From positions 1 to 32,732 of the forward strand of contig NZ_POTC01000036.1 of assembly GCF_002906255.1 (NCBI RefSeq): a stretch of 32,732 bases of DNA, in the 5' to 3' direction. Positions 16,945 to 24,800 of the stretch are shown here, in pieces. The notes under the pieces were generated by a model. It searched no databases, was not told the origin of the DNA, and saw only the letters and a list, made by a program, of their open reading frames with translations. The stretch is from Novacetimonas maltaceti. Lineage in GTDB: Bacteria > Pseudomonadota > Alphaproteobacteria > Acetobacterales > Acetobacteraceae. How positions within the stretch are numbered: position 1 is the first letter of the stretch; each line of letters starts with the position of its first letter. The translations under genes and the position numbers were made by a program.

Positions 16945-18480
16945 ATGTCGGATAGAATGGACCCCGTGAATACGATCAATCCCTCCCCCGACGAGTCCCG
17001 CGCCTCTGGTTCCCTGATCGGGATTTCCCAGCGCACCCCCCCCGCCAACCTGCAGGCGGAACAGGCGCTGCTGGGCGCGATCCTGACGAACAACCGCGCC
17101 TATGACCGGGTCTCGGACTTCCTGACCGGCGCCCATTTCGCCAACGAGGTGAACGGCGTCATCTACGATGCCATTTCCCGGCGGATCGAGGCCGGGCTGC
17201 TGGCCGACCCGGTGACACTCCGCGCGGAGTTCGAGAATTCCGACGTGCTGTCCGCCGTGGGTGGCACGGGCTACCTGCTGAAACTGGCCGGTGCCATGGT
17301 CGGCATCATCAACGCTGCCGATTACGGCCGCGCCATCCATGACGCATGGGTGCGCCGCCAGCTGATCGACATTGGCGAGGATGTCGTCAACACCGCGTTC
17401 GGCTCCACCACCGGCATGACCGGCGTGGACCAGATCGCGGCCGGGGAGGAAGCGCTGTTCCGCCTTGCCACCGAAAAGGGGCAGGATGGCGGCTTCCTCG
17501 CCTTCGACAAGGCGCTGGCCGAGGCGCTCGACGTGGCGGAGCAGGCCTTTACCCGCGCGGGCGACGTGGTCGGCCTGACCACCGGCCTGCGTGACCTCGA
17601 CAAGAAGACGGGTGGCCTGCATCCCTCTGACCTGCTGATCCTTGCCGGGCGTCCGGCGATGGGCAAGACGGCGCTGGCGACCAAGATCGCCTTCAGCGCC
17701 GCGCGCGCCCTGATGCGTGAGGCGCAGGAAGGACCGCCGGGCACACAGCCCAAGGGATCGGTTGCGATCTTCTCGCTTGAAATGTCGGCGGAGCAGCTGG
17801 CCACCCGTATCCTGTCCGAGCAGGCCAGCGTATCGGGTGAACGCATACGTCGTGGCGAGATCGGGCAGAAGGAGTTCGACCGCTTCGTGCAGGTCAGCCG
17901 CGAACTGTCCCAACTGCCGCTGCATATCGACGACACGCCCGCCATTTCGCTTTCGGCCATGCGCACGCGCTGCCGGCGTCTGGCACGCACCAAGGGGCTG
18001 AGCCTTGTGGTGGTTGACTACCTTCAGTTGATGCGTCCGTCGGTCGGCACGCGCCCGGAAAACCGCGTGCTGGAAATCTCCATGATCACGCAGGGGCTCA
18101 AGGCGCTGGCGAAGGAACTGTCGGTGCCGGTCATCGCGCTGTCGCAGCTGTCGCGCCAGGTCGAAAGCCGCGAGGACAAGCGCCCGATGCTGTCGGACCT
18201 GCGTGAATCCGGCTCCATCGAGCAGGACGCCGATGCGGTCATGTTCGTCTATCGCGACCAGTATTACCTGCAGCAGCGCCAGCCCAAGGAAACGTCCTTC
18301 GATTCACAGGACAAGTACCAGACCGCGCTGGAGGAATGGCAGCGCAAGATGGACCTTGCCCATAACCGCGCGGAACTGATCCTTGAAAAGCAGCGTCATG
18401 GTCCCACCGGGACAGTGCATCTGTTCTTCGAAGGGGAATTCACGCGGTTCGCGGACCTCGACATGGTCCATGACGGGTGA
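16945..18480 (+). CDS. dnaB: Replicative DNA helicase
   Basis: The ring helicase that unwinds DNA at the replication fork. The 511-residue protein has the N-terminal DnaB domain (PPANLQAEQALLGAIL, from about 31) and a C-terminal RecA-like motor: Walker A GRPAMGKTALA at about 234-244, SLEMSAEQLATRILSE, Walker B LVVVDYLQLM at about 354-363, LSQLSRQVESR, LRESGSIEQDADAVMFVYR and the arginine-rich C-terminal part HNRAELILEKQRHGPTGT. Two Met starts, 16945 and 16957, are possible and neither has a good ribosome binding site. No intein is seen in the Walker A or downstream motifs. The gene converges with yigZ across a palindromic repeat. Confidence 0.96.
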   Translation: MSDRMDPVNTINPSPDESRASGSLIGISQRTPPANLQAEQALLGAILTNNRAYDRVSDFLTGAHFANEVNGVIYDAISRRIEAGLLADPVTLRAEFENSDVLSAVGGTGYLLKLAGAMVGIINAADYGRAIHDAWVRRQLIDIGEDVVNTAFGSTTGMTGVDQIAAGEEALFRLATEKGQDGGFLAFDKALAEALDVAEQAFTRAGDVVGLTTGLRDLDKKTGGLHPSDLLILAGRPAMGKTALATKIAFSAARALMREAQEGPPGTQPKGSVAIFSLEMSAEQLATRILSEQASVSGERIRRGEIGQKEFDRFVQVSRELSQLPLHIDDTPAISLSAMRTRCRRLARTKGLSLVVVDYLQLMRPSVGTRPENRVLEISMITQGLKALAKELSVPVIALSQLSRQVESREDKRPMLSDLRESGSIEQDADAVMFVYRDQYYLQQRQPKETSFDSQDKYQTALEEWQRKMDLAHNRAELILEKQRHGPTGTVHLFFEGEFTRFADLDMVHDG

Positions 18481-18488
18481 TGGGTTCA

Positions 18489-18560
18489 AAGAACTTTTTT
18501 AAAAAGCTTTGAAAGATGCCGCCTTTTTCGATCAGAAGGCGGCACCCGGGAACTTTTGTC
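18489..18560. repeat. Branched palindromic repeat, family 1, copy A
   Basis: From 18501 on this stretch aligns over about 60 bases with the copy at 20650-20733. It carries the hairpin GCCGCCTT/AAGGCGGC (18518-18525 and 18536-18543) and the shared 3' end AACTTTTGTC. The outer 5' arm has diverged. It fills the whole gap between convergent dnaB and yigZ; its last bases enter the yigZ stop codon. It probably serves as a two-way terminator for both genes. Confidence 0.7.
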
Positions 18561-19161
18561 AGCTTTCTTCCACCACCCGGATTACGGCCTGCCCGCGCGT
18601 GATGTCGGTGATGCGCGCGCGGACTTCCTCTTCACGTGCCTGCGGCAGGGTGATGCGCAGGTCGACCCCATCCGCGCCGAATGTCTCCTCATCAATCATG
18701 GCGTCCATCGCCAGCAGGCGGGCGCGGATCAGGGCGTGGTCGGAAAAGCCGCAATGGAAGGTCAGTCCCACCATCGGCACGATGGGCCGTGACGGCGCGG
18801 TGCGCAGACATTCCGCCGCCGTTCCGCCATAGGCACGGACCAGCCCACCCGCGCCCAGCTTGATCCCGCCGAACCAGCGCGTGACCACGACCACTGTATG
18901 GTCGAATCCCTGTCCCTCGATCACCTGCAGGATGGGCCGCCCCGCCGTGCCGCCGGGTTCGCCGTCATCGTCGCTGCGATAGGCCTGCCCGATGCGATAG
19001 GCCCAGCAGTTGTGCGTGGCGTCGGGATCGCTGACATCGGCAATGAACGCCATCGCGGCCTCGGCTGAGGAAACGGGGGCCGCCTGTGCCAGAAACAGGC
19101 TCTTGCGGACTTCGCGTTCCAGCATGACCTGCTGCGTCAGGATCAGGGGCGTCTCGCTCAC
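18559..19161 (-). CDS. yigZ: YigZ/IMPACT family protein
   Basis: A 200-residue member of the YigZ/IMPACT family, whose eukaryotic members regulate the GCN2 translation-control kinase; the bacterial function is unclear. The family core is visible: KSLFLAQAAPVSSAEAA, ATHNCWAYRIG, DDDGEPGGTAGRPIL, VVVTRWFGGIKLGAGGLVRAYGG. A C-terminal ferredoxin-like domain follows. The start is set at the GTG at 19161, preceded by GGGGGAG that overlaps the radA stop codon; the longer frame upstream lies inside radA and has no family resemblance. The spacing indicates translational coupling to radA. It converges with dnaB. Confidence 0.88.
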   Translation of the reverse strand: MSETPLILTQQVMLEREVRKSLFLAQAAPVSSAEAAMAFIADVSDPDATHNCWAYRIGQAYRSDDDGEPGGTAGRPILQVIEGQGFDHTVVVVTRWFGGIKLGAGGLVRAYGGTAAECLRTAPSRPIVPMVGLTFHCGFSDHALIRARLLAMDAMIDEETFGADGVDLRITLPQAREEEVRARITDITRGQAVIRVVEES

Positions 19162-19168
19162 GCCGGGG

Positions 19169-20563
19169 TCACTCCCCCTCCGTGGCGAACAGGCTGACCA
19201 GATCGCCAAGGTGGCCGATCTCATGCAACTGCATGCCCTCGGGCGCGCTGGGACGGCGGTTGCCACGCGCGATGCGACGCGGCAGGTAGGCGCTTTCGAA
19301 CCCCAGCTTGTGCGCCTCCTTCAGGCGCGTATCGGCCAGCGAGACCTGACGCACTTCCCCCGACAGGCCGACTTCGCCGAAATAGACAGCACCCGCATGC
19401 GTTGGCTGTCCCGTCGCGGCGGAAACCAGTGCCGCCGCTACCGCAAGGTCGGCGGCGGGTTCCATCACCCGCAGTCCGCCTGCGATGTTCAGGTGCACAT
19501 CCATCGCGTTCAGCTTCATCCCGCAGCGCGATTCCAGCACCGCAAGCAGCATGTTCAGCCGCGCCGTCTCCCACCCCACCACGGCGCGACGCGGTGCACC
19601 ATCGCCTGCCTTGGGCGACAGCAGGGCCTGCACCTCCAGCAGGACGGGGCGCGTGCCCTCCATCCCGGCGAAGACCGCAGACCCCGCGATATGCCCGCGC
19701 CGTTCGGCAAGGAACAGGGCGGACGGGTTGGGCACCTCCACCAGTCCCTGATCGGTCATGGCAAAGACGCCGATTTCGTCCGTTGCGCCAAAGCGGTTCT
19801 TCGCCGCGCGCAGGATGCGGAACTGGTGCCCGCGATCACCCTCGAAATACATCACCGCATCGACCATGTGTTCCAGCACGCGCGGACCCGCCAGCGCGCC
19901 TTCCTTGGTCACATGGCCGACCAGCATCAGGCAGAAGCCGCGCTGCTTGGCCAGACGGATCAGTTCGAACGCGGAGGAACGGACCTGGCTTACGGTGCCC
20001 GGCGCGCTTTCGACCGTTTCCATCCACATCGTCTGGATGGAATCGATGACCACCAGCGCCACGTCGCGCTCGCCCTCCAGCGTTGCCGTGATGTCCGCGA
20101 CATTGATCGCCGCCGCCAGTTCCAGCCCCGGCGTGTCCAGCCCCAGGCGGCGGGCACGCAGGCGGATCTGGTCCACCGCCTCTTCGCCGGAGATATACAT
20201 CACCCTGCGCCCCATCCCTGCCAGCGCGCAGGCCCCCTGCAGCAGCAGGGTCGATTTGCCGATGCCCGGATCACCGCCCACCAGCACGACGGAGGCCGGG
20301 ACCATGCCGCCGCCCAGCACGCGGTCGAGTTCGCTGATCCGTGTCTCGATCCGTTCGGGTGGCGGCGTGTCACCGTCCAGCCCGACCAGTTCGATGCGCT
20401 TGCCCCGGCTGCGGCGGGGGGCGACGGCACCGCCCGCCGTGGGTTCAACCGTTTCCTCCACGATGCTGTTCCATGCACCGCATGCGTCACACCGGCCCGA
20501 CCATTTCGGGAAGACCGCGCCACAGGACTGGCAGACGAAGCGGTTGGCGGGACGGCGGGCCAT
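19169..20563 (-). CDS. radA: DNA repair protein RadA
   Basis: A RecA-related ATPase (464 residues) that drives branch migration during recombinational repair. The N-terminal zinc finger has Cys11, Cys14, Cys25 and Cys28. The motor domain has Walker A GDPGIGKST at 97-105 and the RadA-specific KNRFG motif near residue 256. The C-terminal part is the Lon-protease-like domain (NIAGGLRVMEPAADLAVAAAL). AGGAA lies five bases before the ATG. It is the first gene of a radA-yigZ pair and lies 188 bases after mlaF, from which repeat copy B separates it. Confidence 0.96.
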   Translation of the reverse strand: MARRPANRFVCQSCGAVFPKWSGRCDACGAWNSIVEETVEPTAGGAVAPRRSRGKRIELVGLDGDTPPPERIETRISELDRVLGGGMVPASVVLVGGDPGIGKSTLLLQGACALAGMGRRVMYISGEEAVDQIRLRARRLGLDTPGLELAAAINVADITATLEGERDVALVVIDSIQTMWMETVESAPGTVSQVRSSAFELIRLAKQRGFCLMLVGHVTKEGALAGPRVLEHMVDAVMYFEGDRGHQFRILRAAKNRFGATDEIGVFAMTDQGLVEVPNPSALFLAERRGHIAGSAVFAGMEGTRPVLLEVQALLSPKAGDGAPRRAVVGWETARLNMLLAVLESRCGMKLNAMDVHLNIAGGLRVMEPAADLAVAAALVSAATGQPTHAGAVYFGEVGLSGEVRQVSLADTRLKEAHKLGFESAYLPRRIARGNRRPSAPEGMQLHEIGHLGDLVSLFATEGE

Positions 20564-20649
20564 CTTGGTTCCTCAGCTTGTGAAAAGGCGGCAGATCTGT
20601 CGTTCAGGGATTGTCTGAAAAGATCAGGCCGACAATATCCTGAAATCAT

Positions 20650-20733
20650 AAAAGTTTTTGGTGAAGCTTTTTGCAAAAAGCTTCAAAGACGTCGCCTTTT
20701 TCGATCAAAAGGCAACACCCAAAAACTTTTGTC
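20650..20733. repeat. Branched palindromic repeat, family 1, copy B (most complete)
   Basis: An outer 12-bp perfect inverted repeat (AAAAGTTTTTGG at 20650-20661, CCAAAAACTTTT at 20719-20730) encloses two inner hairpins. The first is a fully palindromic 22-mer at 20663-20684, starting GAAGCTTTTT; the second is GCCTTTT/AAAAGGC at about 20693-20712. The predicted fold is a three-way junction. It lies in the 187-base gap between radA and mlaF and could terminate mlaF transcription. Family 1 copies also occur at 18489-18560 and, truncated, at 32602-32627. Confidence 0.85.
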
Positions 20734-20750
20734 GTTTTCCAGACAGTCTC

Positions 20751-21542
20751 TCAGACGCGGACATCCACCTTGATCGGTCCCTCGCGGCGGCCGTGGGTGA
20801 ACTGGTCGACAATCGGGTTGCCACTGTCAAGCAGCGATGTCGCCGGTCCCTGCCAGATCAGCTTTCCCTCATACAGCATCGCCGCCTGGTCGCCGATCCG
20901 CTGGGCGGAGGCCATGTCATGGGTGATCGCAATCGCGGTCGATCCCAGTTTGCGCACGCAATCGACGATCAGCCCGTCAATCACCGCCCCCATGATGGGA
21001 TCAAGGCCGGTGGTCGGCTCGTCAAAGAACAGGATTTCCGGCCGTGCCGCGATCGCGCGCGCAAGGCCCACGCGCTTTTGCATGCCGCCCGACAGTTCGG
21101 CAGGGGACAGAGCGCCCACAGCCGGGTCCATCCCCACCTGTTCAAGCAGTTCGCCCGCGCGTTTCTTTGCATCCGCACGGCTGATCTTATGTTTGTGCTG
21201 CCGTCCCGCCGCCATCAGGCCAAACGACACATTTTCCCATACCGTCAGGCTGTCGAACAGGGCAGCGTTCTGGAACAGCATGCCGATCTTTTCCATATAC
21301 GGCTCACGATGGCGCGGCGACAGGGCGGTGACATCCACGCCGTCGATCTCGATCGTGCCCGCATCCGGCGTCACCAGCCCGAGGATGCAGCGCAGCAGCA
21401 CCGACTTGCCCGTGCCCGACCCGCCGATGATGACGAAGGACGTGCCCTCCATCACATCGAGGTCCACCCCGTTGAGTACCACCTTCGGGCCGAAGGACTT
21501 GCACAGGCCGCGGATGCGGATTTTCGGTGTCGGTCCGGTCAT
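20751..21542 (-). CDS. mlaF: ABC transporter ATP-binding protein, MlaF type
   Basis: ATPase of the Mla phospholipid transport complex, which keeps the outer membrane asymmetric; it pairs with the MlaE permease encoded just upstream. The 263-residue protein has Walker A GGSGTGKS at 40-47, the Q-loop FQNAALF with Gln91, the signature LSGGMQKR at 150-157 and Walker B ILFFDE at 170-175 followed by PTTGLDP. These match the Mla/Ttg2A group. Its start overlaps the mlaE stop by four bases. Genes for the MlaD substrate-binding protein and for MlaC are not adjacent. Confidence 0.9.
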   Translation of the reverse strand: MTGPTPKIRIRGLCKSFGPKVVLNGVDLDVMEGTSFVIIGGSGTGKSVLLRCILGLVTPDAGTIEIDGVDVTALSPRHREPYMEKIGMLFQNAALFDSLTVWENVSFGLMAAGRQHKHKISRADAKKRAGELLEQVGMDPAVGALSPAELSGGMQKRVGLARAIAARPEILFFDEPTTGLDPIMGAVIDGLIVDCVRKLGSTAIAITHDMASAQRIGDQAAMLYEGKLIWQGPATSLLDSGNPIVDQFTHGRREGPIKVDVRV

Positions 21543-22324
21543 TGTGAGAAGAACACATCCGTCAGCAGGTAATCGAAGGTCAGCAGCAGGATCGACGCTG
21601 CGACAACCGCCGCCGTCGTGGCGGCGCCCACGCCCTCGGCCCCGCCTCGGCTGTGATAGCCATGGTAGCAGCCCATCAGTGCGATCAGGAAACCGAAGAT
21701 CGCCGCCTTCGCCAGACCCACCGTGACATCCATCATCTTGAATGACGAAATGGTGGCGGAAATATAGGCCTGCGGCACGAAGTTGAGCTTCATGACACAG
21801 ACGATGAAGCCCCCCATGACGCCAAGGATATCGGCGATGATGACCAGGAACGGCAGCGCCAGCGTCCCGGCCAGCAGACGCGGCGTGACAAGGTATTTGA
21901 TCGGGTTGGTCGAAAGCGTGCTGAGCGCGTCGATCTGGTTGGTCACCCGCATCGTGCCGATTTCCGCCGACATCGCGGCCCCCACGCGCCCCGCCACCAT
22001 CAGGCCCGCCAGCACCGGCCCGAGTTCACGCGTCACCGCAAGGATGACGATGCCCGCGATCGCGCTCTGCGCATGGTACTGCGCGAACCCGGTATAGGAT
22101 TGCAGCGCGATGACCCCCCCCGAAAACAGCGCCGTCAGCGCCACGACGGGGAGGGAGAAATACCCGATCTCCACCAGCGAACCCCAGAACGTCCGCCAGT
22201 AGAAGGGCGGCCGCACAAGGTGTGAGACCGCCAGCAGTCCGAACAGCGTCACCTGCCCTGCCATGCGGACCATGTCGAGCAGCGTGCGGCCGATGCCTGC
22301 GATGAAATCGAGGATCTTATCCAT
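21539..22324 (-). CDS. mlaE: ABC transporter permease, MlaE family
   Basis: The 261-residue inner-membrane permease partner of MlaF. It shows the DUF140/MlaE pattern: WGSLVEIGYFSLPVVALTALFSGGVIALQ, GPVLAGLMVAGRVGAAMSAEIGTMRVTNQIDAL, then several further hydrophobic helices ending LLLTFDYLLTDVFF. Five or six membrane helices are expected. GGAG lies about eight bases before the ATG. The ATGA junction with mlaF indicates coupling. The upstream gap contains the terminator of the preceding MFS gene, so mlaE should have its own promoter between 22325 and 22453. Confidence 0.91.
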   Translation of the reverse strand: MDKILDFIAGIGRTLLDMVRMAGQVTLFGLLAVSHLVRPPFYWRTFWGSLVEIGYFSLPVVALTALFSGGVIALQSYTGFAQYHAQSAIAGIVILAVTRELGPVLAGLMVAGRVGAAMSAEIGTMRVTNQIDALSTLSTNPIKYLVTPRLLAGTLALPFLVIIADILGVMGGFIVCVMKLNFVPQAYISATISSFKMMDVTVGLAKAAIFGFLIALMGCYHGYHSRGGAEGVGAATTAAVVAASILLLTFDYLLTDVFFSQ

Positions 22325-22453
22325 GCGCGCGCTCCGGATGGGGCAGCGGCACGGAGCGGGAGAGGAAAGCGGACATCTTCCTGCCGTAGCGCGGGATGGT
22401 CATGGCGTCAAAGCCAAACCGCGTGAAGCCGCATGGCCCGGCGGGAGCGGACC

Positions 22454-22482
22454 AAAAAGAGGCGGCGTCGCGAGACGCCGCC
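22454..22482 (-). terminator. Intrinsic terminator of the Bcr/CflA transporter gene
   Basis: On the minus strand a perfect 9-bp GC-rich stem (GGCGGCGTC with GACGCCGCC, 4-base loop) is followed at once by TCTTTTT. It lies about 80 bases after the transporter stop codon and before mlaE. This is the clearest rho-independent terminator in the window. Confidence 0.85.
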
Positions 22483-22563
22483 AGAGTTTAGGGAGGAAAC
22501 GTCCATGAAGCACACACGTCATGCGGCTTCGCCCCAAAGGATGGAAAAAGCGACCGACCGGTG

Positions 22564-23961
22564 TCAAGCGGAAGTGCCAGAAAGGGACGCATGTGATACT
22601 TTTTTGTCACATATGTGCCGCCACACATTGCACGCCGTCATGGCCACCACGCCCACCATGATTGTCACCGCCAGCGGTACCGGCGTGTGGAACGTCACAT
22701 GCCCCAGTATGAAGCCGCTCAGCGCCGCGAGCGAGAACTGGATCGTGCCCATCAGCGCCGAGGCGCTGCCCGCCTGATGGCCATGGTGGGTAAAGGCCAG
22801 CACCATCGCATTGGGACCGATGAAGCCCAGCGTGCCGGTAATCCCCATGATCAGCAGGCAGATCACCGCCGGATGCTGCGGCCCGGCAAAGCCCGACAGT
22901 GACAGCGCAAGGCACAGCGCACTGGTGCACAGGCACACCACGATGCCGATGTTGAGCAGCCGCGTCAGGGAATGGTGATGCACCAGCCACCCGTTGACCT
23001 GCGCCCCGGCGATGAAGAACGCCGCGTTGATGCCGAAGAACATCCCGAACTGCAGCGGCGTGAAGTGCAGCAGCTTTTCAAACAGGATGGGCGAGGCCGT
23101 AAGGTAGGCGAACATCACGAACGACGAAAAGCTGGTGATGAGCGCGCTGGACATGAAGACCGGCTCACGCACCAGCCCCATGTAGCGCGAGGCGATGCCC
23201 GATGCCGACAGCGGGATGCGCCGTGCACGCGGCATGGTGTCGGGCATCGCGGCCGCCACCGCCACCAGCGCCAGCGCGGAATAGAGGACCGCGATCCAGA
23301 AAATCCACCGCCAGTGCCCGACCGACAGCACAAGGCTGCCCAACGAGGGGGCAAGGATGGGCATCAGGCCGAACACCAGCGTCAGTTGCGACATGATCTT
23401 CGCCCCCTGCCGTCCTGTCGCGACATCACGCACGATGGCGCGCGGCACGACAGAACAGGAGGACCCGCCAAGCGCCGCAATGAAACGGCACAGGCAGAAC
23501 AGGTCCAGCGTCGTGGCGCAGGCACACCCGATGGAGGCCAGCGTGAATACCGCCAGCCCCCCGATCAGGGGAATCCGCCGTCCCAGCCGGTCCGATAGCG
23601 GCCCCATGCTGAACTGTCCCACCGCAAGCCCCGCGAACCATGCGGCCAGCGTGATCTGGCTGGCCCCGTTGCGCCCCCCGGCCAGTTCCTGGTCCAGCAC
23701 GGGAAAGGCCGGCAGGTACATGTCGGTCGACAGTGGACCGATCGCGGTCAGCAGGCCCAGAAGCCCGATCATCCACATCGGCATGAGGGGCGGCAGGGCA
23801 GGGGACGCGGGACGGGCGGACGTGGTGGGGGCGGCACTGGACATGGGAACGTGGCTCTGGGCAGGGCGGGCGGCACGGGAAATGTGACGGTCGGCGCGAC
23901 GGGGAATTTCGGGGTTTTCATATCCGTGGTTTCGGGGGTGTTTGTCCATGTTTTCATGCAC
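22564..23961 (-). CDS. MFS multidrug exporter, Bcr/CflA family
   Basis: A proton-driven exporter with about 12 membrane helices. TM1 contains GLLTAIGPLSTDMYLPAFPVL, the mark of Bcr/CflA proteins, followed by motif A GPLSDRLGRRIPLIGG and CRFIAALGGSSCSVVPRAIVRDV. The start is uncertain. GTG 23961 has AGGGGGA about six bases upstream and gives 465 residues with a long polar N terminus; ATG 23844 gives 426 residues, closer to family length, but has no ribosome binding site. Both are in frame. The gene ends with a strong terminator and stands alone. Substrate is unknown; related proteins export sulfonamides, bicyclomycin or chloramphenicol. Confidence 0.88.
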   Translation of the reverse strand: MHENMDKHPRNHGYENPEIPRRADRHISRAARPAQSHVPMSSAAPTTSARPASPALPPLMPMWMIGLLGLLTAIGPLSTDMYLPAFPVLDQELAGGRNGASQITLAAWFAGLAVGQFSMGPLSDRLGRRIPLIGGLAVFTLASIGCACATTLDLFCLCRFIAALGGSSCSVVPRAIVRDVATGRQGAKIMSQLTLVFGLMPILAPSLGSLVLSVGHWRWIFWIAVLYSALALVAVAAAMPDTMPRARRIPLSASGIASRYMGLVREPVFMSSALITSFSSFVMFAYLTASPILFEKLLHFTPLQFGMFFGINAAFFIAGAQVNGWLVHHHSLTRLLNIGIVVCLCTSALCLALSLSGFAGPQHPAVICLLIMGITGTLGFIGPNAMVLAFTHHGHQAGSASALMGTIQFSLAALSGFILGHVTFHTPVPLAVTIMVGVVAMTACNVWRHICDKKVSHASLSGTSA

Positions 23962-24029
23962 GTCATGTCCCCCTGCGCGACATGACGGAGGGGCGCTGCA
24001 TGCATGTCCGCCATGGCCCCATCCGCTGC

Positions 24030-24058
24030 TTGGATTACCGGGGCGAAGCCGCTATGTC
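24030..24058 (+). promoter_or_regulatory. Possible promoter of the DUF3297 gene
   Basis: TTGGAT (24030-24035) and TATGTC (24053-24058) are separated by 17 bases and lie 40 bases before the ATG at 24099. This agrees with a sigma-70-type promoter though neither box is perfect. Confidence 0.35.
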
Positions 24059-24098
24059 AGGCACACTTGGATTTTCTGCACACTGAAAGAGAGCGCAC

Positions 24099-24335
24099 AT
24101 GACCGAGACCGTTCCCGATCGCCTGTCCGCCAATCCCTCCAGCCCGTTTTACAACGAAGCCCTGCTTGAACGCGGCATCGGCGTCCGCTTCAAGGGTGTC
24201 GAGAAGAACAATGTCGAAGAATACTGCATCAGCGAAGGCTGGGTCCGTCTTGCCGTCGGCAAGAGCATGGATCGCCATGGCAACCCGATGACCATGCTGG
24301 TGCGTGGCCCGGTCGAGGTCTGGATCAAGGACTGA
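24099..24335 (+). CDS. DUF3297 family small protein
   Basis: A 78-residue conserved protein of unknown function. The whole sequence follows the DUF3297 pattern: PDRLSANPSSPFYNEALLE, GIGVRFKGVEKNNVEEYCIS, EGWVRLAVGK, DRHGNPMTMLVRGPVEVW. GAAAGAGAG lies a few bases before the ATG. It has no signal peptide or membrane helix. It is transcribed alone and faces hpnN across a block of hairpin repeats that probably ends transcription from both sides. Confidence 0.88.
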   Translation: MTETVPDRLSANPSSPFYNEALLERGIGVRFKGVEKNNVEEYCISEGWVRLAVGKSMDRHGNPMTMLVRGPVEVWIKD

Positions 24336-24342
24336 ATTCCCT

Positions 24343-24800
24343 CCCGCGAAGGCAGTTTCGCGCGGGTGATATCCGGGCGCTGCCCGGACCCGGCAGGGAT
24401 CACGATCCCTGCACCCTGATTCGTTTAAAAGTAACGGTTTCCAAAGGTCCGCGACCTTTGGCGGGGTTTCAGGGGCGGCGCCCCTGAGGCTGCGGCCCCC
24501 GCAAAGGCAGTTCCGCGCGGGTGATATCCGGGCTCTGCCCGGACCCGGCAGGGATCGCGATCCCTGCACCCTGATTCGTTTAAAAGTAACGGTTTCCAAA
24601 GGTCCGCGACCTTTGGTGGGGTTTCAGGGGCAACGCCCCTGAGGCTGTGGCCCCCGCGAAGGTAGTTGCGCGGGGCGCCATCCGGGCGCTGCCCGGACCC
24701 GGCAGGGAGCATGCTCCCTGCACCCTGATTCGTTTAAAAGTAATGGTTTCCAAAGGTCCACGACCTTTGGTGGGGTTTCAGGGGCAACGCCCCTGAGGCT
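24343..24800. repeat. Three tandem ~155-bp units of five hairpins each (family 2)
   Basis: Units begin at 24343, 24498 and 24653; the third ends at the hpnN stop codon. In unit 1 the hairpins are CCCGCG/CGCGGG (24343-24366), CCGGGC/GCCCGG (24373-24387), GCAGGGATC/GATCCCTGC (24393-24412), CCAAAGGTC/GACCTTTGG (24441-24461) and CAGGGGC/GCCCCTG (24470-24486). Differences between units lie mainly in loops, and in unit 3 the third stem reads GCAGGGAGC/GCTCCCTGC, a paired T-A to G-C change. Minus-strand frames across it are not credible genes. It lies between convergent DUF3297 and hpnN. A partial inverted copy occurs at 32501-32552. Confidence 0.92.

Noticed and set aside
16063-17925. A 620-codon minus-strand frame opposite gmk and dnaB
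   Set aside because: Both plus-strand genes have complete catalytic motifs; the antisense product has shadow-type composition.
16945-18480. Possible intein in DnaB
   Set aside because: DnaB often carries inteins, but the length is normal and the Walker A and Walker B regions are uninterrupted.
24425-24712. Minus-strand frame inside the tandem repeats
   Set aside because: It exists only because the repeat unit is free of stops in that frame; the peptide repeats itself with the DNA unit.
24343-24800. The tandem units as a CRISPR array
   Set aside because: Units are about 155 bp and nearly identical throughout; there are no short repeats with unique spacers and no cas genes.
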